Assembly: GCA_023014485.1 (NCBI GenBank)
Contig: JAJOZX010006153.1
Span: forward strand, 1-64,000
Origin: Bathynomus jamesi
Taxonomy: Eukaryota > Arthropoda > Malacostraca > Isopoda > Cirolanidae
Length of the DNA stretch: 64,000 nucleotides
Direction: 5' to 3'
Of this stretch, positions 1 to 9,478 are shown in pieces. The position numbers and the translations under genes were made by a program. How positions within the stretch are numbered: the first letter of the stretch is position 1; each line of letters starts with the position of its first letter. Below the pieces are notes generated by a model. The model worked only from the letters and a program-made list of their open reading frames with translations, searched no databases and was not told where the DNA came from.

Positions 1-33
1 TATATATAGATATATATATATTAATATATATAT

Positions 34-67
<34 letters not shown>

Positions 68-104
68 ATAATATATATATATATATAATATATATATTAA
101 TATA

Positions 105-137
<33 letters not shown>

Positions 138-158
138 TATATATAATACACATATATA
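1..158. repeat. (TA)n microsatellite
   Basis: Almost pure alternating TA with short interruptions. It forms the left flank of the TIR element that starts at 159. Confidence 0.95.
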
Positions 159-1063
159 CAGGACGTCCCAAAAATATTTATACACACTTTAAATACTTAT
201 AAAGGCAGTGTTTATTAAAATACATTTCATTTCAAAATGTAATAGAATCTACAGTCATTATTTAATTGTTTTGTCAACGCCTGTTTTCAAACTGACGTCC
301 GTTCTGGTCCAGGCACTGCTGATAACGCGTAGCAATGGAATCGCAAACATCACGAAACATTTCGTTTGGTATTTGTGTGCATTCTCGTTCAATGGCTGCT
401 CTCAATTCAGCGACTGTTGCAGGTTTTATAGCGTAGAGCTTGTCTTTTAAGTATCCCCATAAAAAAAAGTCTAGTGGTGTGAGGTCTGGTGAACGCGGAG
501 GGTATTCTATGAAACCCCTTCGTCCAATCCACATCCACATCGTGCTAAGTACCACTCGCAATACTCCACTCTTCGGTCTGGATCATCTTCATTAATAGCA
601 TGGACTAATCTTGGAATGTAATTTTTCCATTGACAGCGCTTCAAAATGCGTTGGACAGACGATTCTGAAATTCCTACCTAACGACTCGCTTGCCGCACAG
701 ATTTTCTTGGACTTTGGTGATACGTTTCCAGTACTCTTTCTTGCTTTGTGGGGCTTGTCGATGTCCGTGGTCTTCCGGAACGCTTCTTGTGGACATTCTG
801 AACAGTTCTATCGGCTTCAAACTTATCTCTAATTCGAGTGATGGTAAGTCGCGTTGGTGGATCTGTTTGAAACTCCCTCCTAAACTGTCTTTGCACTTCA
901 ACTGCGTTTTCACACTTCCAGTAGCATTTTAGAATGAATTTCCTTTGTTCAAAGCTTAGTCTGACTGCCATTATTAATTCTAATGGGTTTAACTTGGAAA
1001 GAAAGAAACATCAATTGAGCTATCAGCTGTTAAAGTGTGTATACATTTTTTTGGGACGTCCTG
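159..1063 (-). mobile_element. Tc1/mariner-superfamily element, internally deleted
   Basis: Terminal inverted repeats of 33 bp, starting CAGGACGTCCC, lie at 159-191 and 1031-1063 and match at about 31 of 33 positions. TA precedes the left end; the right flank reads TG, so the TA target duplication looks eroded. The 905 bp element carries minus-strand remains of a transposase that lost its centre. The TIRs are clear; the assignment to the superfamily rests on the protein remains inside. Confidence 0.9.
274..971 (-). pseudogene. Transposase remnant: HTH domain joined to the C-terminal DDE end
   Basis: The minus strand starts at 971 with about 97 residues of the helix-turn-helix N-terminal region seen in arthropod mariner-like transposases (starts MAVRLSFEQRKFIL; linker GRPRTSTSP). 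After a stop the homology continues to a [12 protein letters not shown] stretch. It then jumps, in another frame, to the catalytic C-terminus with [19 protein letters not shown] and LDFFLWG. The segment that should hold the first two catalytic aspartates is missing, so this copy cannot transpose itself. The third acidic residue (LDFF) is still present. It could only move if supplied with enzyme from another copy. Confidence 0.85.
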
Positions 1064-1116
1064 TGTGTATATATATAGATATATATATATTATATATATA
1101 TATAGATATAGATATA

Positions 1117-1690
1117 CAGGGCTATTCAAACTGATTCACCTGATTTCAAATGAGAATATTTTTTAATGTTACAAATACAGAGTGATTTGTGATACATCAA
1201 CCAAAAGAAAAACTGTCCAAATTTTGTCTCTCACCTCATAAATGCTCTATGTGACTTCCCCTAGTTACACGAGCAACGTCGACACGATAGTCGAATTCCT
1301 CCCATACTCGCTCCAGCATATCCGTTGTCACTGACTCTACGGCAGTAACAATGCGAGTTCGGAGCTCATCCAAAGATGTGGGCAACGGTGGCAGTACACA
1401 GTATCCTTAACGTACCCCCAAAGGAAGACGAAACTCACGCTGCACTGTGACTACCGATTTACAGCTCGAAAACTGCAACACACAAAACGCCTTCTGCTGT
1501 GCGGACGCCATTTTCACACTGACTGTTTGTTGCTAGGCTAGGCCACGGCGTGACTTTGGAGCCCTCTCGCGGTGATCTTGTAAAACTTGGAGATTTCCTC
1601 TTTCATGTGGTGTATGCCCAGTTGATGCACGGTTGATAGGTACGGAAGTATTCACAGTTGAAATCGGATGAATCATTTTAAATAGCCCTG
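1117..1690 (-). mobile_element. Short TIR element of Tc1/mariner type with TA target duplication
   Basis: The 574 bp element begins CAGGGCTATTC and ends with the inverse, GAATAGCCCTG-like (AAATAGCCCTG). TA lies directly outside both ends (1115-1116 and 1691-1692). The inverted similarity extends about 23 bp. Inside are two pieces of a transposase on the minus strand. The size and gene remnant make it a non-autonomous deletion product. Confidence 0.88.
1236..1511 (-). pseudogene. Transposase start fused to transposase end
   Basis: From an ATG at 1511 the minus strand reads MASAQQKAFCVLQF and then VTVQREFR, a typical N-terminus of the HTH transposases in arthropod mariner-like elements. An in-frame stop follows within about 35 codons. 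In another frame the sequence then gives LRTRIVTAVESVT and VTRGSHIEHL before a stop at 1236-1238, a typical C-terminus. Everything between, including the DDE core, is gone. This explains how a 574 bp element can keep both ends. Confidence 0.75.
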
Positions 1691-2365
1691 TATATATATA
1701 TATATAAGTGTGGTTGAAAGAATGACCAAATTTATACCAGCATTATATGAGTAATTAAAAAGTTACAATTCATCGAATAAATAAACTACGGAACAGATTG
1801 TCACGCCTCGTTAAACCTCCAGTTTAGCATTCAAACAGCACAGCAACGGAGTTTAAAATAAAATAAAAATAATAACAGCACCACATCTGTTCGCTTGAAA
1901 GCATTTGTATATAAAAAGGTTGCTAATGTACCGCATTATTGCTAATTTGAATGAAAAGAGAGTTCAGATCTCTGTATTTAAAATTATGCAGGCATGGTTA
2001 ATATATAATATATATATATATATACATCAAATGTGATTGAAGGGATGCACGAATTTACACTCGTCTTATACTTGGGAAAATAAACTACGGTGTTTAAAAG
2101 AATCCCGAATTTACACCCATCTTATACTTCGGAAAATAAACTACAGAATGGATTGTCACATCAAGCTAGCCTATCTAGATTTGAAAATGTTTCACTTACA
2201 ATTCATGGGTAGAACAGCCGGATACGTCCACAGCACCCAAGGGGACCGTCGATTCTCCCGAAGGTACTGACCCGCAAATTCTGTCAACTACTTCGGTTGA
2301 AAAAAGATTGTTTGCATCCACGGCGTTGAAAAGTAAGCTCTGATGAACAGTAAAGAAAATTCTAA

Positions 2366-2417
<52 letters not shown>

Positions 2418-2885
2418 GTAAAAGTTATATCTTTGCATAGATTACACTACCATACTTACAACATATCTCCATCTTTAAAAACAGCAGGCATGGTATATCG
2501 ATCTAGCTGGATATTATTCCCCTTTTGCTCGCACCAAAATAAAAACACATTTTAATATAAATTATGCAGTACAAAAAAAACCTCACAGCTGGTGAATAAA
2601 AAATAATTCTCTATAAAATACAAGTAAAAGCGCATTTACATATTTATATAAATACGTAGAGAATGATGCATGCGATCTCAGTCCAGACTTTTTATACAGT
2701 AAAATACAAGTACAGCCTCCTTTCAGAATGATTTGAAATGCTCAACCTCCTGCACAGCATCTGAGGTCATACGACAGTGATCTACAGGATTACGGCTGAA
2801 TCTGTATAGATACTTTATGAACCTTATGTTGTTTCGTGCGTTGGTCTCTCTTCACACGGAGGTCAAGCTGGTGGCCCCGCCTCTA

Positions 2886-2946
<61 letters not shown>

Positions 2947-3059
2947 ATATATATATAAAACCAATGTTAATTGCCTCAGATTTTTTAAATCGGTTAAAAT
3001 GAATATTCTTATTGGCGAATATAAATGCCGTAACGAAGGCTATATATACACATATATAA
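1691..3059. other. Non-coding stretch with (TA)n tracts and a 56 bp tandem duplication
   Basis: I see no gene here. (TA)n tracts lie at about 2000-2024, 2367-2415 and 2887-2958. The phrase CGAATTTACAC..CTTATACTT..GGAAAATAAACTAC occurs at 2050 and again at 2106, a diverged tandem copy with a period of 56 bp, and a weaker third relative lies near 1720-1790. Short reading frames here are largely translated TA repeat. Confidence 0.7.
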
Positions 3060-3132
3060 GCATTAGGACTAATGCCTTACTATACCACGGGAATAAGCGT
3101 AGTGCCTAGGAATTAAGCTTAATTCCTATAAC

Positions 3133-3313
3133 TAGTCCAGGCAATCTAGAGCAAAAATAGCTTCAACCTGGGCAAAATTGCTTCAGAAGCTTTCTAAACT
3201 GTTTCCAGCTCAGGAACCATTGCAGAATAACATATCCAAAATCCGACAAAATTGGACCCCGGGAACACCCCCAAAAATGAAATTCAAAATGGCGGACTGG
3301 CAGTTTCCTACGA
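3133..3313 (+). repeat. Left terminal inverted repeat of the 6.3 kb transposon
   Basis: Starts TAGTCCAGGCAAT and runs through GACAAAATTGGACCCCGGG to GTTTCCTACGA. It matches the reverse complement of 9206-9375 at most positions, with one short insertion near 3150. Confidence 0.9.
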
Positions 3314-3714
3314 AATACAATAAATTTTAATTTCGCTTTGTAGAGAGAGTTATGACGTTTTTCTTGATCAGTAAAATGTTTTAAAACACATTTTCGTTTC
3401 TAAATTAACCTATATGACACTAAAAATTGTATTAGGCGGCTAGTATTAAACTATGACGTCACGTAATGTAAATAAAATATACTGTATGGAGTGTATGTGA
3501 GAATGGACATTGCTACATCTTTATAAACTTATATTATATACAACTCTTTAATTCCTACTACCCACTATCAAATCTGCGTATTTGTGCTTGTCATTTTCTT
3601 TAAAAGTGTTATTATGTACTCCTTTTAAATACTGCAACACAGTTTATTAATTTGTGTTTTCTGTTTCAGACTGACTCGGTGTACGGCTGACTCGGTGTGC
3701 GTCCGCCTTCAAGA

Positions 3715-4355
3715 ATGCAGACCCCTGAAGAATTGTGCGTGATTTGTAAGGAGAAATTGGACAGCGGACAGGAAGTGGTTCACATCTCGAAAAAGGAGCA
3801 GATGGTATAAATGCATCCAGCCGCAGCCGTGGAAGCGATGTTGTTGCAACAGCTGGAATAAGTGTTCACGTTGTATGTAGGAAAAGGTTTACGGATAAAA
3901 AGACCATTGAAATAAAGAAGCGACAGACCGCAGCCGAGGCAATACCAAGGAAAAGTGCTCGTTTTCATGAATACGCATTTTCCAGTGCTACTCACTGTTT
4001 GTTTTGTGATACCTTTGTGGACTTTTTTTCCAAACACAAACCAAAATCAGAGCATGTCAAAATAAGAACTACAGAGTTCTCCGAAACCATAAAAAGGTGC
4101 TGTGAAAGCCGCTGCGATGAATGGTCGTTTAATGTAAAAGGCCGTCTGGAGTATTATCTTCGTGATCTTCCTGCTGCAGATTGTGTCTACCATCACACCT
4201 GCAGCGTAAATTTTCGAAGTGGAAAAAACATTCCTCGCGCATACTCCTCCGACGATCATGATTCGAAGAAAGGGAGACCAACTAATGAAGAGCAACACCA
4301 AGCATTCCTTCAGACCTGTGCTTACCTGGAAGAGAATGATGATGACAACTGTTGA
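3715..4355 (+). pseudogene. N-terminal Cys/His-rich part of the transposon protein, frameshifted
   Basis: An ATG at 3715 opens with MQTPEELCVICKEKLDS. The frame shifts near 3793 in an A-run and then continues through HVVCRKRFT and ATHCLFCDTFVDFF to a stop at 4355. The spaced pairs C-x2-C, H-x2-C and H-C-x2-C suggest zinc binding, probably for DNA or protein contact. It ends in an acidic tail (ENDDDN) whose stop overlaps the next long frame by a few bases. A single-base indel near 4340-4350 would join them, so this is probably the start of the same protein. I found no splice signal that would explain the breaks. Confidence 0.6.
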
Positions 4356-6790
4356 TTGGAGACCTAATTTCCAAAATGGAGGAATATCTTCAAGGAAGTC
4401 AGAGCTCTGTCTACGAACGCAGGCACATGAAGAGAAAGCTTTTAGAACGTTACGGAGACAAGATCATAATATCAGGTGAAAGTGGGAAGGCAGATGTAGT
4501 AACACTACGAGAGACAGCTAATGAAATTCTTATAGATTATCACAAAAAGTCGAAAGAATGTGATATAGATATAGAGCTACAGAAGATTTACCTAGTAGAA
4601 GCTGCTGCAAAAATAATCAGAAGTGATATCAAGTCTGTCGACTCGCCTAGAAAAGATGTGTATCCATCTCCAAATGACATCACTGCAGAAAGTGCTCTTG
4701 ATTACATTCCCAACAGTCTGAAATTGCTATTATCAAAAGCATTTGCGGGACAGGATGCTTCAAGAAAAATAGGTGCAATTGGGCAGAGCATTATGCAAGC
4801 AACCCGTCCTAGAGGATTACTATGTCCACTACAGATCGGTTTGTCGGTTCAGCTACACCACAACTTTAGGTCAAGGTACCTTATTGACGTTCTCCATCAG
4901 CTTGGTTACTGTTCGTCGTATGCAGAAGTAACAAGATTCGAAAGAAACGCGGCGCTGGCAAGTGGGTCTGGCTCTTTTACTGTTGATGAAAACACTGCAG
5001 TCCTTCTAGCAGCAGATAACGTCGATCATGATGTCTGCACTTTGGATGGGAAGAATACCTTTCATGGAATGGGTATGATTGCCGCAATAACTCCGAAGAT
5101 CAAGATCCACCCTTCTATTCACAGGCGTAATGTTGGTGACAATGACATTAAGAAGATTGCAACCGTTGACATTAGGGAATATAGACACGCGAGAAGCATG
5201 TTGAGGGACATCTCATTCCGCGAACTTCCAGTACCCACTGCCACCATAAGTCGACTTAGTCTTCTCTGGCAGATATCTTCAGCAGAAAGATCAGGTCCAA
5301 GTTGGTCCGGAACAATGCAGGCAATTCACGGTGGATCAAGTGTCTCACATCCAGATGTGGCGTCGATCACGTTCCTTCCCATCATAGATATGTCGCCAAC
5401 TGACATGACCTGCATATTTTCGACATTACTATATTTGAGCAAGATAGCACGCGATCAAAAAGTCCCATGCATTATTACCTTTGATCAGCCTTTGTTCTGG
5501 AAAGCTTCCCAAATCATCAATGAACAGAGAGACCTGCAGGACATTGTTTTAATGCTGGGATCATTTCACACTGTTGGTGACAATGACATTAAGAAGATTG
5601 CAACCGTTGACATTAGGGAATATAGACACGCGAGAAACATGTTGAGGGACATCTCATTCCGCGAACTTCCAGTACCCACTGCCACCATAAGTCGACTTAG
5701 TCTTCTCTGGCAGATATCTTCAGCAGAAAGATCAGGTCCAAGTTGGTCCGGAACAATGCAGGCAATTCACGGTGGATCAAGTGTCTCACATCCAGATGTG
5801 GCGTCGATCACGTTCCTTCCCATCATAGATATGTCGCCAACTGACATGACCTGCATATTTTCGACATTACTATATTTGAGCAAGATAGCACGCGATCAAA
5901 AAGTCCCATGCATTATTACCTTTGATCAGCCTTTGTTCTGGAAAGCTTCCCAAATCATCAATGAACAGAGAGACCTGCAGGACATTGTTTTAATGCTGGG
6001 ATCATTTCACACTGTTGGTGACAATGACATTAAGAAGATTGCAACCGTTGACATTAGGGAATATAGACACGCGAGAAGCATGTTGAGGGACATCTCATTC
6101 CGCGAACTTCCAGTACCCACTGCCACCATAAGTCGACTTAGTCTTCTCTGGCAGATATCTTCAGCAGAAAGATCAGGTCCAAGTTGGTCCGGAACAATGC
6201 AGGCAATTCACGGTGGATCAAGTGTCTCACATCCAGATGTGGCGTCGATCACGTTCCTTCCCATCATAGATATGTCGCCAACTGACATGACCTGCATATT
6301 TTCGACATTACTATATTTGAGCAAGATAGCACGCGATCAAAAAGTCCCATGCATTATTACCTTTGATCAGCCTTTGTTCTGGAAAGCTTCCCAAATCATC
6401 AATGAACAGAGAGACCTGCAGGACATTGTTTTAATGCTGGGATCATTTCACACTCTGATGAATCTTTTGGGAGCAGTCGGTACTCTTATGAATGGTTCAG
6501 GATTGTCTGAAGTACTTCAAGAAATATACGGACCAAATGCCGTGCAACACATGATGTCTGGAAAAGCTGTTTCAAGAGCGATACGTGGTCATATGATAGT
6601 AGATGCAGCTCTTAGTACCTTACTAGTCGCAGACGTTTTCCCTCGTAATGAAGATGGAACTCCTCATGACCTCCATAAGGAAGCTTGTGACCTGCTCGAC
6701 GATGTTATGACCGCCAAACAATCAATTGAGGAGTGGAATCTTCGAATGCATTGTCTCAGATTGCTACCATTTGGATGCGAAGAAAACTGA
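4352..6790 (+). CDS. Central part of the transposon protein (putative transposase core)
   Basis: An open frame of 812 codons; its first in-frame codon is TTG, so it is a continuation rather than a true start. Acidic candidates for a nuclease or RNase H-like centre are AADNVDHD at about residue 220 and IITFDQPLFWKAS, the latter present three times. The frame contains three copies of a 147-residue block (5132-6454) starting VGDNDIKKIATVDIREY. Without the extra copies it would be about 518 residues. It ends by frameshift near 6760-6790 and continues in the frame starting at 6726. The fold is not one I can name with confidence; function as transposase core is inferred from its place between TIRs. 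Confidence 0.65.
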   Translation: MIGDLISKMEEYLQGSQSSVYERRHMKRKLLERYGDKIIISGESGKADVVTLRETANEILIDYHKKSKECDIDIELQKIYLVEAAAKIIRSDIKSVDSPRKDVYPSPNDITAESALDYIPNSLKLLLSKAFAGQDASRKIGAIGQSIMQATRPRGLLCPLQIGLSVQLHHNFRSRYLIDVLHQLGYCSSYAEVTRFERNAALASGSGSFTVDENTAVLLAADNVDHDVCTLDGKNTFHGMGMIAAITPKIKIHPSIHRRNVGDNDIKKIATVDIREYRHARSMLRDISFRELPVPTATISRLSLLWQISSAERSGPSWSGTMQAIHGGSSVSHPDVASITFLPIIDMSPTDMTCIFSTLLYLSKIARDQKVPCIITFDQPLFWKASQIINEQRDLQDIVLMLGSFHTVGDNDIKKIATVDIREYRHARNMLRDISFRELPVPTATISRLSLLWQISSAERSGPSWSGTMQAIHGGSSVSHPDVASITFLPIIDMSPTDMTCIFSTLLYLSKIARDQKVPCIITFDQPLFWKASQIINEQRDLQDIVLMLGSFHTVGDNDIKKIATVDIREYRHARSMLRDISFRELPVPTATISRLSLLWQISSAERSGPSWSGTMQAIHGGSSVSHPDVASITFLPIIDMSPTDMTCIFSTLLYLSKIARDQKVPCIITFDQPLFWKASQIINEQRDLQDIVLMLGSFHTLMNLLGAVGTLMNGSGLSEVLQEIYGPNAVQHMMSGKAVSRAIRGHMIVDAALSTLLVADVFPRNEDGTPHDLHKEACDLLDDVMTAKQSIEEWNLRMHCLRLLPFGCEEN
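5132..6454 (+). repeat. 441 bp coding segment in three tandem in-frame copies
   Basis: Copies start at 5132, 5573 and 6014, each 441 bp (147 codons), and read through without a stop. They are nearly identical: a visible change is AGC to AAC in the HARSML/HARNML motif of copy two. Such near-identity means a very recent duplication or an assembly error. Confidence 0.95.
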
Positions 6791-8966
6791 CCTACAACCT
6801 ACTTCGCAAACAAGTCAACTCTGGTTGGAATATCAGCGAATGATCAACATTGCACGTTCCTTGATAACAGCAGACAGAACCGGCTCGTGGGATTTGCACT
6901 TGCAAGCTATGCTGGAGACCATCCCCATAATTGCAGCAGCCGGACATCACAATTACCTGAAATCGATATACCTGTACCTGCAGAAAATGTTAAGTTTGCC
7001 TTCTGAAAATCCATCCGTTAACAAAATGTTCCAGGAAGGTAAGTTTGTGGTAAGAAGAAGCGACAGATTATGGGCCGGACTCGGCACAGACCTGGTGATA
7101 GAACAAGTACTAATGCGTTCCCTGAAAAGCAGAGGCGGACTGACACGCGGAAGTGGATTTACAGACATCCAAAGAACAACGTGGCTCTTTTCTATGCCTC
7201 TGTGTTCCACTTATAACTTAGCAATGCAGGAATACACCAGAGTTTTGTTGGAAAGTAGTGAACAGCACAAGGAAATGAGGGGAAGTAGACAAATCAGGGA
7301 CAGTAATGACATGAAGAAAGTACTTGAACGTCTGGAATCCTTATCCCCATTCCATTCTACCTCGGGTCTCTGCAACATTGTAACAGGGCTAACTGCTGAT
7401 CCTGGAGTTAACGTTCATCAATTGCATTCAATCGGTACGAACATTGTCGTAAAAATGATTGGGAAACAAGCCTTTACATATTCTGCCAAAAGATCTGACA
7501 AAGTGAAAACACTAGGATCTGCTTCTGCCGTTGTGATCACTGATGCTTCAGATATAGAAGTAGATCCTGCACTACTGTTTCAGAGAATGATGACTGTTGC
7601 CACTGGCGGAGATATGAATCTTGAAGATGTCATGTGTTACGAACTGTGTGCATATCCTCCTGCATTGTTCGAATCACGAAGTATCTTGAGGAAACCCGAT
7701 AAGTCTCAGCTAGCTCATGCAATAATCAAATACACTGACACTTTACGCATGGAAGAAGTTCAAGAAATTCAGTGCACAGACCAGTACGTATTGGATGGTG
7801 GATCTCTACTACATCGTGTTTCCTGGCGTCAAGATGAAACATATGACAGCATCGCCAACTCATATGCCGATTTCACTCTGAAAACATATGGCAAAGCAAT
7901 CATTGTTTTTGATGGCTACAGCAGCTCTCCTACGATCAAGGACATGACCCACAGAAGACGCAGCACCAAGACAAGCAGAAATGTGAATCTCAGTCCAAGC
8001 ATGAAGTTTGTTGGCCAGAAGGAACACTTCTTGGCTAATGAAAACAACAAGCAAGCATTTATTTCCCTCGTAGGTGAGATGTTGAAGAAGCACGGGTGTA
8101 CTGTTCACAACGCAGATGGGGATGCTGATGTGGACATCGTTCGTGCAGCAGTTTCCTCATCAGAAAATGCAACTACAACAGTAATAGGGGAAGACACCGA
8201 CTTGCTGATTCTCCTTCTGTACCATGCCAAGGACAGTGGTTTCAAGTTGTACTATCGCAGCGATATAAGACGGGGACCATCTCCTAATCCTGTGTATGAT
8301 ATTCTCAGCATTCAATCATTGTTAGGCAATGACATCTGCAAGTATCTCCTGTTTGTGCATGCTTTCACGGGCTGTGATAGCACATCCAGAATTTTTTCGA
8401 TCGGTAAAGCCAAAGCATTCGACACACAGATGAAGGTGGCTGAACTCCGTTCAGTTGCAAATACATTCTGTTCTGATTGTTGCCAACACTCTGACATTGA
8501 AGCCGCTGGAAGAAAGGCAATGCTTCTGTTGTATGGCTGCAAAACACTTGAATCCACTAACGCACTACGTCATCGAATGTTAGTTGAAAAGGTAGCTACA
8601 GCTAAATCTTTTGTTACACCCGAACGTTTGCCACCTACCGATGCGTCCACAAAGTACCACAGCTTTCGCACATACTTTCAAATACTAACCTGGAAGTCTA
8701 CAGAAGAGAAGATCGATGCAGAACAGTGGGGTTGGTATGTAAAGAATAATTCCTACTACCCTACAGCCTGCGACAAGCCACCAGCTCCAAATTATCTACT
8801 CAACATGATCCGCTGCTCCTGCAAGACGAAATGTGCTACTTCAAGATGTGGATGCAAGCGTAATGGAATGCCCTGTTCAGCCGCTTGTGGCGAGTGCCAA
8901 ATCAGTGGTTGCGATAACAACCCAAGTACCGGTAATCTATCCGATGATAGTGATGAAGAGGATTAA
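6726..8966 (+). CDS. XPG/FEN1-like nuclease plus CXC-domain part of the transposon protein
   Basis: A 746-codon frame. Residues from about 395 to 590 match the order of XPG/FEN1 motifs. IVFDGYSSS followed by a THRRR stretch fits the N-region metal ligand and basic helix. GDADVDIV fits the acidic EAxxQ-like helix, and VIGEDTDLLIL the E-D-x-D site. FTGCDSTS followed by FSIGKAKAF fits the GCDY..GIG-K-A helix-turn-helix that grips DNA. The C-terminus has C-S-C-K-T-K-C, S-R-C-G-C-K and further cysteines, like Tesmin/TSO1 CXC domains that bind DNA, followed by an acidic tail. The real protein joins this to the 4352 frame by one frameshift. Confidence 0.75.
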   Translation: MRSGIFECIVSDCYHLDAKKTDLQPTSQTSQLWLEYQRMINIARSLITADRTGSWDLHLQAMLETIPIIAAAGHHNYLKSIYLYLQKMLSLPSENPSVNKMFQEGKFVVRRSDRLWAGLGTDLVIEQVLMRSLKSRGGLTRGSGFTDIQRTTWLFSMPLCSTYNLAMQEYTRVLLESSEQHKEMRGSRQIRDSNDMKKVLERLESLSPFHSTSGLCNIVTGLTADPGVNVHQLHSIGTNIVVKMIGKQAFTYSAKRSDKVKTLGSASAVVITDASDIEVDPALLFQRMMTVATGGDMNLEDVMCYELCAYPPALFESRSILRKPDKSQLAHAIIKYTDTLRMEEVQEIQCTDQYVLDGGSLLHRVSWRQDETYDSIANSYADFTLKTYGKAIIVFDGYSSSPTIKDMTHRRRSTKTSRNVNLSPSMKFVGQKEHFLANENNKQAFISLVGEMLKKHGCTVHNADGDADVDIVRAAVSSSENATTTVIGEDTDLLILLLYHAKDSGFKLYYRSDIRRGPSPNPVYDILSIQSLLGNDICKYLLFVHAFTGCDSTSRIFSIGKAKAFDTQMKVAELRSVANTFCSDCCQHSDIEAAGRKAMLLLYGCKTLESTNALRHRMLVEKVATAKSFVTPERLPPTDASTKYHSFRTYFQILTWKSTEEKIDAEQWGWYVKNNSYYPTACDKPPAPNYLLNMIRCSCKTKCATSRCGCKRNGMPCSAACGECQISGCDNNPSTGNLSDDSDEED

Positions 8967-9205
8967 TTTCTGTATGTTTGTGACCAGGTATCACTTCTTC
9001 TGTAATGAACATAACTTGAAACTGGGAAAAAAATAATTGTTGTATTATTGATTATAAAAATCTGTAAAAAGCTATATAACATTATATTTGCGTAATAACT
9101 GGTTGTGTTGTATATTGTTGAATTATTTAAAACATTACAACTGAAAGAAAAAGCATCAAATGTATCTCTATAAATAAAAGCGTAAATTATATATTTTTTT
9201 TTTTT

Positions 9206-9375
9206 CGTAGGAAACATCCAGTCCGCCATTTTGAATTTCAAATTTGGGGGTGTTCCCGGGGTCCAATTTTGTCGGATTTTGGATATGTTATTCGGCAATG
9301 GTTCCTGAGCTGGAAACAGTTTAGAAAGCTTCTGAAGCAATTTTGCCCAGGTCTAACTACAAATTGCCTGGACTA
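9206..9375 (-). repeat. Right terminal inverted repeat of the 6.3 kb transposon
   Basis: The inverse of 3133-3313, beginning TCGTAGGAAAC and ending ATTGCCTGGACTA. Confidence 0.9.
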
Positions 9376-9478
9376 AACTATGGAATCGTCATTAGGCGTA
9401 ATGCCTACAAGGTGTAAAACAGACTTTACTTCACATTAAAACGATCTTTAAAATAATATTTAAAATATAAGTTTTATG

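Larger units (their letters stand above)
3060..9408 (+). mobile_element. 6.3 kb TIR transposon with XPG-like nuclease and CXC domain (Academ-like?)
   Basis: Long inverted repeats bound two very long reading frames. The strongest part is 3133-3313 against 9206-9375. Weaker inverted similarity runs outward to a GCATTAGG..TAATGCC motif at about 3060 and its counterpart near 9408. No target duplication could be fixed. The plus-strand genes give a Cys-rich N-terminus, a long central region, an XPG/FEN1-like nuclease domain and a C-terminal CXC-type Cys cluster. From memory, XPG nucleases have been noted in the Academ superfamily of DNA transposons, so Academ-like is my best guess. Three frameshifts show the copy is decayed or mis-sequenced. 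Confidence 0.8.

Noticed and set aside
2196..3002. Open frames rich in Tyr-Ile repeats (also near 11450, 17900, 19400, 25400, 27000, 39850 and 43350)
   Set aside because: They are translations of TA and TATG microsatellites.
5006..5188. Minus-strand frames inside 4352-8966, such as 5006-5188, 6953-7210 and 8312-8557
   Set aside because: Shadows of the long plus-strand coding frames.
8963..9340. 125-codon minus-strand frame
   Set aside because: It lies in the right TIR and 3' non-coding part of the 6.3 kb transposon and shows no protein-like motif.
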